Source of the DNA: Paenibacillus turicensis
GTDB lineage: Bacteria > Bacillota > Bacilli > Paenibacillales > Paenibacillaceae
Assembly: GCF_017873435.1 (NCBI RefSeq)
Contig: NZ_JAGGKG010000020.1
Coordinates: 1-64,000 of the forward strand
Length of the DNA stretch: 64,000 nucleotides
Direction of reading: 5' to 3'
This document shows, piece after piece, positions 1-8,214 of the stretch (positions within the stretch are counted from its first letter, which is position 1; every line of letters begins with the position of its first letter). The notes below the pieces were generated by a model. The model did not search any database, was not told the origin of the DNA, and saw nothing but the letters and a program-made list of their open reading frames with translations. Position numbers and translations under genes: made by a program.

Positions 1-35
1 TAATTGTTGTTTTGGTAGACACCATTATCTTAAGG

Positions 36-190
36 GAGTGCTCGTTTTATTTCAAAGACCAAATTTAAGGGAATACAGGAATGCTCTTAAAATCATATTC
101 TAGCCATAAATATACTTCAATAAAGGGAATATGATTTTAACAACAACCGCAACAACTTTCTGGAACGTAGCTCGCTCTCTAGTGGCACTC
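36..190. repeat. nested inverted-repeat element, copy A
   Basis: A non-coding 155-bp stretch with two nested inverted repeats. The outer arms are GAGTGC (36-41) and GCACTC (185-190). The inner arms are a perfect 14-bp pair, TTAAAATCATATTC (87-100) and GAATATGATTTTAA (127-140). Positions 128-172 align without gaps to 8131-8175 with 32 of 45 bases identical, so this is a diverged copy of the element at 8023-8197. No open reading frame or promoter was recognised inside it. It may be a structured RNA or a small palindromic mobile repeat; the sequence does not decide which. Confidence 0.6.
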
Positions 191-214
191 AAGTATTAAT
201 TTCATAAATAATAG

Positions 215-244
215 TTGACATCTGATAATGATTATCAGTATCTT
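215..244 (+). promoter_or_regulatory. sigma-A promoter with Fur box
   Basis: The -35 is TTGACA (215-220) and the -10 is TATCTT (239-244), 18 bp apart. The perfect 7-1-7 palindrome TGATAATGATTATCA (223-237) fills the spacer and matches the Bacillus Fur box. Fur bound here would block RNA polymerase when iron is plentiful. It drives the ABC ATPase gene starting at 323. Confidence 0.85.
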
Positions 245-322
245 TAAATTAATAAATTATTGTTCGTTATCTGTTTAAAGAGCAGCTCGTCAGTTTTGGT
301 TCATAAAGAAAGGAAGAAGAAA

Positions 323-1180
323 ATGTCCTTATTAAATACATCACATTTAGATATCGCATATGAAGATCGACTAATCGTCAAAGATCTGAATGTATCCATT
401 CCCCAAGGCAAAATTACGGCACTTGTTGGCGCAAATGGTTCAGGTAAATCAACGATTTTAAAAACGATGGCACGCATCATGAACCCTAAAGGTGGAAGTG
501 TTTTACTCAATGGGAAATCTATCCATAAGCAATCGACACGTGAGGTCGCTAAGCAGTTAGCAATTTTGCCACAAAACCCCACGGCGCCCCAAGGCTTAAC
601 CGTATATGAGCTTGTTTCCTATGGACGTTTTCCCCATCAAAAGGGCTTTGGTGGTCTAAAAAGCGAAGATAAAAAAATAGTAGAATGGGCGATTGAAGCT
701 ACAAAAATGGAGCAATTCGCAGAACGTGCCTTGGATCAATTATCTGGTGGACAACGTCAACGTGCTTGGATTGCAATGGCTTTAGCGCAAGAGACAGATA
801 TTTTATTCCTTGATGAGCCAACTACATTCCTCGATATGGCGCACCAGCTTGAGGTATTGCAGCTACTCGAGGAATTAAATCAGATGTCCAAACGTACGAT
901 TATTATGGTTGTGCATGATCTTAATCATGCGGCTCGTTATGCGCATCATATGATTGCAATTAAACAAGGGGTTGCTGTAGCGTCAGGAACACCTGAAGAA
1001 GTTGTTACTACCCCAGTACTTCGTGAAGTATTTGGCATTGAAGCAGATATTGTGACTGATCCGCGTAGTGGTGTGCCTCTGTGTCTTCCGTATGAACTGT
1101 ATCGTGCGGCAACCAGCAAACGTAATGGTGTAACCCGTGAAGGTGAGTTAGAGCAGGCACCTAAATCTGCTTTGTTATAA
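323..1180 (+). CDS. iron-siderophore ABC transporter ATP-binding protein (FecE/FhuC/YusV type)
   Basis: This 285-aa protein is the ATPase of an iron-siderophore importer, bound to the inner face of the membrane. Walker A (GANGSGKS, residues 36-43), the signature LSGGQRQR, Walker B (ILFLDEPT) and the switch His in VVHDLNHA are all present. The start at 323 is chosen because a purine-rich ribosome site (GAAAGGAAG) precedes it; in-frame codons back to 260 lack one. A Fur box overlaps its promoter, so it should be induced by iron starvation. No permease or binding-protein gene lies beside it. That resembles B. subtilis YusV, a solitary ATPase that serves several siderophore permeases encoded elsewhere; orthology to YusV is inferred, not shown. 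A terminator follows at 1260. Confidence 0.9.
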   Translation: MSLLNTSHLDIAYEDRLIVKDLNVSIPQGKITALVGANGSGKSTILKTMARIMNPKGGSVLLNGKSIHKQSTREVAKQLAILPQNPTAPQGLTVYELVSYGRFPHQKGFGGLKSEDKKIVEWAIEATKMEQFAERALDQLSGGQRQRAWIAMALAQETDILFLDEPTTFLDMAHQLEVLQLLEELNQMSKRTIIMVVHDLNHAARYAHHMIAIKQGVAVASGTPEEVVTTPVLREVFGIEADIVTDPRSGVPLCLPYELYRAATSKRNGVTREGELEQAPKSALL

Positions 1181-1259
1181 GGTTCCTTTTCAAAGCTGTC
1201 CAATTTCAGCAAGTTCAGCAATTTCATTTTCTGAGGTTCATTTTCTCACCCATCAGGCT

Positions 1260-1291
1260 TCTCCCTTTATCAAACAGGGAGAGGTCTTTTT
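1260..1291 (+). terminator. rho-independent terminator after the ABC ATPase gene
   Basis: TCTCCCT (1260-1266) pairs with AGGGAGA (1276-1282), followed by a T-rich tail at 1285-1291. The rest of the gap, 1292-1470, shows nothing recognisable. Confidence 0.7.
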
Positions 1292-1473
1292 GGCGCTATT
1301 TAGCTTTTACATCACTTGATTATGCCTAACTTTAAAGTATGAATGAGAATGGCTGTTTTTCGGGCATATTATACACCGTAAGGTAGCTGATTTAAGTTCA
1401 GGTTCCGCCTACATATTTATGCTAAGGAAATCTGAATTCTTAAAAATAAATATTTAAAAATTTAATAAAAGTG

Positions 1474-1561
1474 TTGCAATGTGAAAAATGTCACACTATA
1501 ATAGGGTTATAAGGTGAATAAATTCACAAGATTGAAGAATTGAAAGTGATAGTTTTCACAA
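1474..1561 (+). promoter_or_regulatory. nox promoter with three Rex-like operators
   Basis: The -35 TTGCAA (1474-1479) and -10 TATAAT (1497-1502) are 17 bp apart. Three 18-bp sites resemble the Rex consensus TTGTGAANNNNTTCACAA: 1479-1496 (core TGTGAAAAATGTCACA, inside the promoter spacer), 1512-1529 (core GTGAATAAATTCAC) and 1544-1561 (core GTGATAGTTTTCAC). Their centres lie about 33 and 32 bp apart, close to three helical turns, so bound dimers would face the same side. Fnr or Crp could also read TGTGA-N6-TCACA in the first site, but the other two fit Rex better. Confidence 0.7.
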
Positions 1562-1632
1562 AGTGAGTTTTGTAGCTGAGTTGCAATCATTATTAAACAA
1601 ATAAATTTAACAGCATAGAGGAGGCACTACCT

Positions 1633-3003
1633 ATGAAAGTTGCAGTAATTGGATGTACACATGCCGGAACAGCCGCTATTGTTAATATTGCTAAATTATA
1701 CCCTGAAGCTGAAATCACTGTATTTGAACGTAATGATAATATTTCGTTTTTATCTTGTGGGATTGCATTGTATGTTGGTGGTGTAGTTGAGGATGCAGCA
1801 GGTTTGTTTTATTCCTCTCCGCAGCAGTTAGCAGACTTAGGTGTTACAACAAAAATGTTGCATGAAGTGACCAAGGTAGACTCTGATGCTAAATATTTAG
1901 AGGCACGTAACTTAGAGACTGGCGAGCAATTCCGCCACGAATTTGATAAATTAGTTGTGACTACAGGCTCTTGGCCAATCGTTCCGAAGCTAGACGGAAT
2001 TGAACTCGACAACATTATTTTGTCTAAAAACTTCAATCATTCCAATACGATTATCGAAAAAGCGAAGGATGCTAAACGTATTGCAGTTGTGGGTGCAGGT
2101 TATATCGGTGTTGAACTGGTTGAAGCCTTCCAAATGAATGGCAAGCAAGTGACTTTAATTGATGCAGAGGATCGTGTGCTAAGTAAGTACTTAGACGAAG
2201 AATATACGAATGAAATTGAAGCTTCCTTACAATCACAAGGAATTGCACTTGGCCTAGGTGAGAAGGTAACTGGCTTTGTCGGTGAAAATGGCAAGGTAAG
2301 CCACGTGATTACGAGTCATGGCAAGCATGAAGCAGACTTAGTTATTTTGTGCATTGGTTTTCGTCCAAATACAGCATTGTTAGCAGGACAGGTGGATATG
2401 CTTGAAAATGGTGCGATACTTGTAGACGAATATATGCGTACCAGCAAAGCGGATGTATATGCAGCTGGCGATAGCTGTGCCGTTCATTACAACCCTACAG
2501 GTAAACACGCCTACATTCCACTTGCAACAAATGCAGTGCGTATGGGAACATTAGTAGCTAGAAACCTTGTTCAACCAACCGTAACATATATGGGTACACA
2601 AGGAACATCTGGTATTAAAATTTATGAAGATCATATTGCCGCTACAGGGATGACGGAGGCAGCTGCACAGGCAGCAGGCATTAATGCAGAGTCAGTGTCT
2701 GTAAAGGATAACTATCGTCCTGAATTTATGCCAACCCATGAAGAAGTGAAGCTGAAGGTTGTGTATGATAAAAAAACAAGAGTTATTTTAGGCGCACAAA
2801 TTATGTCTAAAGTAGATCTTACCCAATCGATCAATACGTTATCGGTTTGTATCCAAAACAAAATGAAGATGGAAGAGCTCGCCTTTGTTGATTTCTTCTT
2901 CCAACCTCATTACAATAAACCTTGGAATTTCTTGAATACCGCTGGCTTAGCCGCATTGCCAGAAGTGATTAGTGAAAAAGTGCCGGTATCCGTAGGTAAC
3001 TAA
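1633..3003 (+). CDS. nox: water-forming NADH oxidase / CoA-disulfide reductase family flavoprotein
   Basis: This 456-aa cytoplasmic FAD enzyme belongs to the single-cysteine disulfide reductase family. An N-terminal FAD dinucleotide fold (VIGCTHAG, from residue 5) is followed by the redox Cys42 in FLSCGIALY, a second nucleotide fold for NADH (VVGAGYIGVEL, about residues 156-166), the FAD-binding stretch DVYAAGDSCAV, and a dimerisation domain. Cys42 with this surrounding sequence is typical of oxidases that reduce O2 to water while regenerating NAD+. CoA-disulfide reductase is the main alternative. Start has a strong GAGGAGG site. Three Rex-like operators upstream suggest induction when NADH accumulates, which fits NADH disposal. 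Confidence 0.85.
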   Translation: MKVAVIGCTHAGTAAIVNIAKLYPEAEITVFERNDNISFLSCGIALYVGGVVEDAAGLFYSSPQQLADLGVTTKMLHEVTKVDSDAKYLEARNLETGEQFRHEFDKLVVTTGSWPIVPKLDGIELDNIILSKNFNHSNTIIEKAKDAKRIAVVGAGYIGVELVEAFQMNGKQVTLIDAEDRVLSKYLDEEYTNEIEASLQSQGIALGLGEKVTGFVGENGKVSHVITSHGKHEADLVILCIGFRPNTALLAGQVDMLENGAILVDEYMRTSKADVYAAGDSCAVHYNPTGKHAYIPLATNAVRMGTLVARNLVQPTVTYMGTQGTSGIKIYEDHIAATGMTEAAAQAAGINAESVSVKDNYRPEFMPTHEEVKLKVVYDKKTRVILGAQIMSKVDLTQSINTLSVCIQNKMKMEELAFVDFFFQPHYNKPWNFLNTAGLAALPEVISEKVPVSVGN

Positions 3004-3016
3004 AGCTATAATTTAC

Positions 3017-3050
3017 AGCCATTCCTCTGTAGGGATGGCTTTCCTTTCTT
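3017..3050 (+). terminator. terminator after nox
   Basis: AGCCATTCCT (3017-3026) pairs with AGGGATGGCT (3031-3040) with one mismatch, followed by a T-rich tail. Confidence 0.6.
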
Positions 3051-3056
3051 AGATTT

Positions 3057-3096
3057 ATGTGAAATAATTCACTAAAGCCTATAAATTGTATATAAT
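3057..3096 (+). promoter_or_regulatory. promoter with Rex box for the formate/nitrite transporter
   Basis: ATGTGAAATAATTCACTA (3057-3074) carries the Rex core GTGAA-N4-TTCAC. It overlaps a -35 TTCACT (3068-3073), which sits 17 bp from a -10 TATAAT (3091-3096). A Rex dimer would cover the -35. The leader to the start codon at 3225 is about 120 nt and holds a short inverted repeat (AACGTG near 3108, CACGTT near 3142). Confidence 0.65.
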
Positions 3097-3224
3097 TAAG
3101 GGCGCAAACGTGATCTTTGTTATTTTTTAAGAATAAGGCCCACGTTACAATGGTTAGTGGATATTTTAGAGAGAGATTAGGGCTATAATGGGTGAATAGA
3201 GAAGAGAAAAAGGAGAATGGTGTC

Positions 3225-4037
3225 ATGGCGTATTATAAACCTCACCAGATCGCGGCGATAACGGTGGAAAATGGAACAAAAAAAGCACATAATTCATTAC
3301 TTGCAGTTTTGATTTTGGGTTTTTTGGGTGGCGCATTTATATCACTCGGTTTTTTACTTGATATTCGGGTTATTGCAAGTATGCCTAAGGAATGGGGAAG
3401 CTTTGCTAATTTTATTGGTGCGGCTGTCTTCCCGCTTGGTTTGATTCTAGTTCTACTTGCCGGTGGCGAGCTTTTAACTGGAAATATGATGGCTGTTCCC
3501 ATTGCTAGAATGGCCAAAAAGATTAGTACAGTAGAAATGCTTAAAAACTTAATTTTGATTACACTAAGCAATTTTGTTGGTGCTTTATTTGTTGCTTATT
3601 TTTTTGGACATGTGGCTGGGTTAACGGCAGATGGAGCCTATTTAGAAAAGCTAGTTTATTTTGCAGAACATAAAATACATGATGGGTTTATTCCTGCCTT
3701 TGTGTCAGGTATTGGCTGTAACTGGTTAGTTGCTTTGGCAGTTTGGTTGTCCTATGGTGCAGATAATATGAGTGGAAAAATATTAGGGATCTGGTTCCCA
3801 ACGATGGCGTTTGTTGCGATTGGCTTCCAGCACGTAGTTGCAAATATGTTTTTAATTCCGGCAGCTATTTTTGAAGGTTACTTCACATGGGGAGATTATA
3901 TTAGAAACTTTGTCCCTGTATGGCTTGGTAATTTAGTAGGTGGCGGTATCTTTGTAGCTGGTGCTTATTATGCTGCTTATTTAAAAAATGATGATACAAA
4001 TAAAGGAACTCACAACGATCAGCAAATGAGTGCTTAA
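3225..4037 (+). CDS. formate/nitrite transporter (FNT family)
   Basis: This 270-aa integral membrane protein belongs to the FocA/NirC family, pentameric channels passing formate, nitrite or hydrosulfide. About six hydrophobic segments are visible, with the family-typical glycine-rich stretch GGELLTGNMM in the first half and NWLVALAVWLSYGA further on, where helix-breaking loops occur. The start at 3225 follows an AAAGGAG site; the in-frame start at 3192 has none. It lies directly after nox but has its own promoter overlapped by a Rex-like operator. B. subtilis ywcJ, also an FNT protein, is a known Rex target, so redox control is likely. Substrate cannot be read from the sequence. A terminator follows at 4074. 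Confidence 0.85.
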   Translation: MAYYKPHQIAAITVENGTKKAHNSLLAVLILGFLGGAFISLGFLLDIRVIASMPKEWGSFANFIGAAVFPLGLILVLLAGGELLTGNMMAVPIARMAKKISTVEMLKNLILITLSNFVGALFVAYFFGHVAGLTADGAYLEKLVYFAEHKIHDGFIPAFVSGIGCNWLVALAVWLSYGADNMSGKILGIWFPTMAFVAIGFQHVVANMFLIPAAIFEGYFTWGDYIRNFVPVWLGNLVGGGIFVAGAYYAAYLKNDDTNKGTHNDQQMSA

Positions 4038-4073
4038 AATCTACTTAAAGTAGACTAGCTAGAAACTTCGCAA

Positions 4074-4113
4074 GACTTCCTATCGAATGGGTGGATAGGG
4101 AGTTCTTTTTTTT
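4074..4113 (+). terminator. terminator after the FNT gene
   Basis: GACTTCCTATC (4074-4084) pairs with GATAGGGAGTT (4094-4104) apart from one mismatch, followed by a run of T. Confidence 0.8.
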
Positions 4114-4213
4114 GTTAAGAGTTATCTTGACGGGTTTCCTATTTTTAGACATACTATTATAATCTTGAATTTTACACTCATCGTTAAGGTGTGATATGTA
4201 AGGGGGAACAACA

Positions 4214-5431
4214 GTGAGATGGCTATCTACATATCCAAGGGAAATTAAAGCTTTTTTAGTTGCAAGTCTGATTAACTCTGTAGGTAGCTCAATTATGTGG
4301 CCGTTAATTACGATGTTCGTGTTTAAGCAGTTAGGTAGAACGGTTGCAGATGCTGGCATGGTCGTGATGTTTATGTCACTCGGCGGCATTATCGGTCAGC
4401 TTATTGGTGGCAGCTTGTATCATCGGATCGGTGTGAAGGTACTTATTGTAGGTGGATTAGGGCTAAATGCCTTGTCCTTAATATTTGTTCCATTTGTTAG
4501 TCATAATTGGTTGTTTTTTATGATCATGATGACATTATCAGGATTTTTTAATGCAATTTCAATGCCAGCAATTCAGGCGTTTATTGGATATCGATTTAAA
4601 AAGCAACGTTCAGAGCTATTTAACATCATTTATGTGGCGAACAACATTGGAGTGGCAATTGGGACCTCCTTGAGTGGTGTGCTTGCTTTTGTATCGTATG
4701 AATTAAGCTTTGCGCTAAATGGATTTACTTCACTTATTTTTGCGATCTTCTTTTTAATATATTTGAAGCAAATTGATAGTGATGATACGGGAATGCAGAC
4801 CACTCAGCGCAAAACAATACCAAAAGAGCTATCCACATGGCAGCTACTCATGAACTATAAATTTTATCTATTTATGGGTCTAGGCTCCTTCTTAATTTGG
4901 TTTGGAAATTGTATTTGGAATAATGGGGTATCCCCGTATACGATTAATCAAGGAATGGCAGAATGGAATTATAGCATTTTATGGACATTGAATGGGGTAT
5001 TGATCTTTGCAGGTCAGCCGATTACGTTGTGGATTAAAAATATGGTGGCAAAAACATCTGGCGTACAGCTTATCGTGAGTGCAATTTTTTACCTACTTGG
5101 TTATGCGGTTATATTGGTATTCCAAGACTATCCTAGTATGGTGTTGGGCATGGTGTTAACTACATTTGGTGAAATGTTGGTGTTGCCCGCAATCCCTACC
5201 TTTATTTCAGAACGAGGCGGGGCACAGGCTCCATTTTATTTAGGGCTGGTGGGCGGAATCGGTATAGGGGGTAAAGTGTTAGGACCTTATGCTTTTGGTG
5301 CGTTATTTGATTGGAATGGCTTACCACCAGTAGCATGGGTATCCCTTAGTTCTGCGATACTGGCAGTCCTTGTGTTTGCCATTCATGCCATTCTTCATAA
5401 AGGTGAAGAACAGCAGCTTGCTAGCATGTAA
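4214..5431 (+). CDS. MFS transporter (putative drug or metabolite exporter)
   Basis: This 405-aa protein has about twelve hydrophobic segments split by a hydrophilic central loop near residues 190-210 (DSDDTGMQTTQRKTIPKEL), the usual 6+6 layout of the major facilitator superfamily. The loop between the second and third helices (GGSLYHRIGVKVL) is the MFS motif-A region. It starts at GTG 4214 behind AGGGGG. The resemblance is to MdtG-like exporters, but the substrate is unknown. A GNAT gene begins 28 bp after its stop, so the two are probably co-transcribed. Confidence 0.75.
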   Translation: MRWLSTYPREIKAFLVASLINSVGSSIMWPLITMFVFKQLGRTVADAGMVVMFMSLGGIIGQLIGGSLYHRIGVKVLIVGGLGLNALSLIFVPFVSHNWLFFMIMMTLSGFFNAISMPAIQAFIGYRFKKQRSELFNIIYVANNIGVAIGTSLSGVLAFVSYELSFALNGFTSLIFAIFFLIYLKQIDSDDTGMQTTQRKTIPKELSTWQLLMNYKFYLFMGLGSFLIWFGNCIWNNGVSPYTINQGMAEWNYSILWTLNGVLIFAGQPITLWIKNMVAKTSGVQLIVSAIFYLLGYAVILVFQDYPSMVLGMVLTTFGEMLVLPAIPTFISERGGAQAPFYLGLVGGIGIGGKVLGPYAFGALFDWNGLPPVAWVSLSSAILAVLVFAIHAILHKGEEQQLASM

Positions 5432-5459
5432 TGAAGACAAGGTGGAGGTGTCTAGGTTA

Positions 5460-5951
5460 GTGACAAAATTACAAGACATTGAGCTTCGATTATCTCGATT
5501 TTCAGATGCAGAAGATATTATGGAATTAGATAAGCTGGTTTGGGATGAATCTACAACCCCAGGGCAAATTAAGTGGAACTCAAGGTCTCATTTTTTGCAG
5601 ACATGTCCGCCAGGCAGTCAACTTGTTGCTGTTCTAAATGGGGGAGTATGTGGTTACCTTGGCTTTGCGCCACCTACCCCACTCCCAAGTAACAAGCATG
5701 TATATGAAATTAACATTGCCATCCATCCTAATTTTCAGGGTTATGGGGTTGGAGTGCAGTTAATTACTGAACTAAAGGAGTTAGCACGCCAGCAAGGGGT
5801 AAGGAAGCTGTCCCTGCGTGTATTATCTACGAACAAACGAGCGATTTCATTTTATAAACGTTGTGGTTTTATAGAGCAAGGCCGACTAGTGAAGGAATTT
5901 TATCTTCAAGGTCATTATGTGGATGATATATTAATGTATTATCTTTTATAG
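5460..5951 (+). CDS. GNAT-family N-acetyltransferase
   Basis: This 163-aa protein transfers an acetyl group from acetyl-CoA to an unknown amine. The acetyl-CoA loop is visible in IHPNFQGYGVGVQLI (motif Q/R-x-x-G-x-G), preceded by the strand HVYEINIAI and followed by LSLRVLSTNKRAISFYKRCGF, the usual GNAT C-terminal pattern. The start is uncertain. GTG at 5460 is chosen because GGAGGTG lies about 10 bases upstream; GTG codons at 5442 and 5448 are alternatives, and starts further upstream overlap the MFS gene. It likely forms an operon with that transporter. Confidence 0.75.
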   Translation: MTKLQDIELRLSRFSDAEDIMELDKLVWDESTTPGQIKWNSRSHFLQTCPPGSQLVAVLNGGVCGYLGFAPPTPLPSNKHVYEINIAIHPNFQGYGVGVQLITELKELARQQGVRKLSLRVLSTNKRAISFYKRCGFIEQGRLVKEFYLQGHYVDDILMYYLL

Positions 5952-6080
5952 AGATCTGGAGACGTGAATTACTGGATTTATTATGTATCCTTAGGTATAT
6001 TAATAAGAAGAAAAAACTAGACACTGATTAGTGCTGATTAGTCATTATTCGTGCTCTAAACCATGGAAAGGTTGATTTTC

Positions 6081-7754
6081 GTGAAGGATCATTTAACACC
6101 TCCCAATTTTATTAAAAATATTATTACGGAAGATTTAAAAAGTGGCAAGGTTCAAACCGTAGTAACACGTTTTCCTCCTGAGCCTAACGGTTATCTACAT
6201 ATTGGTCATGCGAAAGCGATCTGGATTGATTTTACACTTGCAGACGAGTTTGGTGGTAAAACCCATTTACGCTTTGATGATACGAACCCTGTGAAGGAAG
6301 ACGTGGAATATGTAAATTCCATTAAAGAAGATGTAAGATGGCTTGGCTTTGAATGGGAAGAGCTTCGTTTTGCATCGGATTATTTTGACGAAATGTACGA
6401 GCGTGCGCTTATCTTAATTAAAAAAGGTAAAGCGTATGTTGATGATTCCACGCCTGACCAAATTCGCGAAATGAGAGGGACGTTAACCGAACCTGGGGTA
6501 AACAGCCCTTATCGTGATCGTTCTATCGAAGAAAACTTAGATTTGTTCACACGGATGAGAGCGGGCGAATTTAAGGACGGAGAAAGAGTTCTCCGCGCGA
6601 AGGTGGATATGGCATCACCAAATATGAATTTGCGTGACCCTGTCATTTACCGTATTTTACATGCTACACATCACAATACAGGAGATAAATGGTGCATTTA
6701 TCCGATGTACACATTTGCCCATCCACTAGAGGATGCCATTGAAGGTGTGACTCACTCATTATGCTCCATGGAGTTTGAGGATCAACGTCCGTTTTATGAT
6801 TGGGTTGTCAGAGAGACAGAGATGCCTCATACGCCTCACCAATATGAGTTTGGTCGTCTCAACCTTACCCAAACCATTACAAGTAAGAGAAAGCTAAAGC
6901 AGCTTGTAGACGAAGGTCATGTAGATGGCTGGGATGATCCAAGAATGCCAACTTTATCTGGTCTACGTCGTCGTGGCTTTACACCAGAGGCGATTAAGGC
7001 ATTTGTGTACGAGACAGGAATCTCGAAGTCAGATGGTGCTGTAGACTGGAAAACACTAGAGCACTTTATCCGTGAGGATTTAAAGCTGAAGGCTCCTCGC
7101 ACAATGGCCGTGTTAGACCCGCTTAAGGTGGTTATTACCAATTACCCTGAAGGTCAGACTGAAATGCTTCAAGCTGAAAACAATAGCGAAAATGAAGAAC
7201 TGGGTCATCGTGAAATTCCGTTTTCTCGTGAGATTTATATTGAGCGTGAGGATTTTATGGAAAATCCGCCAAGTAAATATTTCCGCTTATTCCCGGGTAA
7301 TGAAGTACGCTTAAAACATGCTTATTTCATCAAATGTAATGATGTTATTAAGGATGCTGAAGGGAATGTCACTGAAATTCATTGTACGTATGATGTGGAA
7401 ACGAAAAGTGGTAGTGGCTTTACAGGACGTAAAGTAAAAGGCACAATCCATTGGGTTGATGCTAGCCAAGCTGTTCCTGCTGAATTCCGTTTATACGAGC
7501 CGCTAATTGCGAATGTAGAAGAGGATGACGAGCAATCTGAGGACAAAACCTTCCTAGATTACATCAATCCAAATTCACTCAAAATTGTACAAGGCTTCGT
7601 TGAGCCAGGAATGAAGGAGGTAAAACCACAGGATAAATTCCAATTTTTCCGTCATGGTTATTTTAATGTGGACTCCAAGCACACGACACCGGAAAAACCA
7701 GTGTTTAACTTGGTTGTTTCCTTGAAGAGCTCCTTCCAATTGCCGAAGGCATAA
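6081..7754 (+). CDS. glnS: glutaminyl-tRNA synthetase
   Basis: GlnRS charges tRNA-Gln directly with glutamine in the cytoplasm. The 557-aa length fits the family (about 554 in E. coli). The class I signature is complete: HIGH at residues 40-43 ([12 protein letters not shown]) and a KMSKS-type SKRKL, followed by the C-terminal anticodon-binding beta-barrels ([25 protein letters not shown]). GTG at 6081 is preferred because GGAAAGG lies 9 bases before it; the ATG at 6063 contains that site. Most Bacillus lack GlnRS and make Gln-tRNA through GatCAB, so its presence here is informative. It stands alone and ends in a strong terminator. Confidence 0.93.
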   Translation: MKDHLTPPNFIKNIITEDLKSGKVQTVVTRFPPEPNGYLHIGHAKAIWIDFTLADEFGGKTHLRFDDTNPVKEDVEYVNSIKEDVRWLGFEWEELRFASDYFDEMYERALILIKKGKAYVDDSTPDQIREMRGTLTEPGVNSPYRDRSIEENLDLFTRMRAGEFKDGERVLRAKVDMASPNMNLRDPVIYRILHATHHNTGDKWCIYPMYTFAHPLEDAIEGVTHSLCSMEFEDQRPFYDWVVRETEMPHTPHQYEFGRLNLTQTITSKRKLKQLVDEGHVDGWDDPRMPTLSGLRRRGFTPEAIKAFVYETGISKSDGAVDWKTLEHFIREDLKLKAPRTMAVLDPLKVVITNYPEGQTEMLQAENNSENEELGHREIPFSREIYIEREDFMENPPSKYFRLFPGNEVRLKHAYFIKCNDVIKDAEGNVTEIHCTYDVETKSGSGFTGRKVKGTIHWVDASQAVPAEFRLYEPLIANVEEDDEQSEDKTFLDYINPNSLKIVQGFVEPGMKEVKPQDKFQFFRHGYFNVDSKHTTPEKPVFNLVVSLKSSFQLPKA

Positions 7755-7826
7755 GGATAAATAAGCTTAGATGATCCAATGTTAAGGTGATCTGCTCTAA
7801 ACGATAAATAGAGCAGCTGATAAGAT

Positions 7827-7876
7827 GCCCCCTGTATGTGTGCAACAATCTAACACATACAGAGGGCTTTTTTACC
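7827..7876 (+). terminator. terminator after glnS
   Basis: GCCCCCTGTATGTGT (7827-7841) pairs with ACACATACAGAGGGC (7853-7867) with one mismatch, followed by TTTTTT. Confidence 0.9.
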
Positions 7877-7887
7877 CTGATATAAAG

Positions 7888-7992
7888 GAGGCTGGGACAT
7901 AACTCATTTTAATGTTGTTAAAGTCGAATAATAGTTACTTCATGTAAGCATTACAAATTTTTCATTAGCTGAAATGCTTTTGTCCCAGCCTC
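7888..7992. repeat. long-looped inverted repeat with GAGGCTGGGACA arms
   Basis: GAGGCTGGGACA (7888-7899) and TGTCCCAGCCTC (7981-7992) are perfect 12-bp arms around 81 bp of AT-rich sequence. Similar GGCTGGGACA/TGTCCCAGCC hairpins recur between genes in several Firmicutes, from general knowledge. The right arm is followed by TTATTTTATTT, so it could act as a weak terminator on the + strand. Confidence 0.6.
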
Positions 7993-8022
7993 TTATTTTA
8001 TTTGGTTCATTATTAAATTAGG

Positions 8023-8197
8023 GGTTGTCAACATCCCAACCTAGCGGAGGGACAGAGGGATTTTGGAGAAGTGAAACGTTCATCTCTTAAAACCATGATT
8101 TCAACCCTCAAGTTGTCATAAATAATAAGAAATCTGGTTTTAACAATGATCGGAAGAACCCTCTGTCTTGTAGCTTCCATCCCCACCATTGACAACC
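8023..8197. repeat. nested inverted-repeat element, copy B
   Basis: Three nested inverted repeats span 175 bp: GGTTGTCAA (8023-8031) with TTGACAACC (8189-8197); GACAGAGGG (8051-8059) with CCCTCTGTC (8159-8167); and TTAAAACC...GATTTC (8087-8102) with GAAATC...GGTTTTAA (8129-8143). Positions 8131-8175 match 128-172 of copy A at 32 of 45 bases. A T-A pair in A's inner stem is a C-G pair here, a compensatory change that supports selection on base pairing. No coding potential is visible. Confidence 0.65.
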
Positions 8198-8214
8198 ACT
8201 AATTTTTTATTGTG

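Noticed and set aside
5952..6080. T-box or other riboswitch before glnS
   Set aside because: The leader is only about 130 nt; no T-box sequence, specifier loop or terminator was found.
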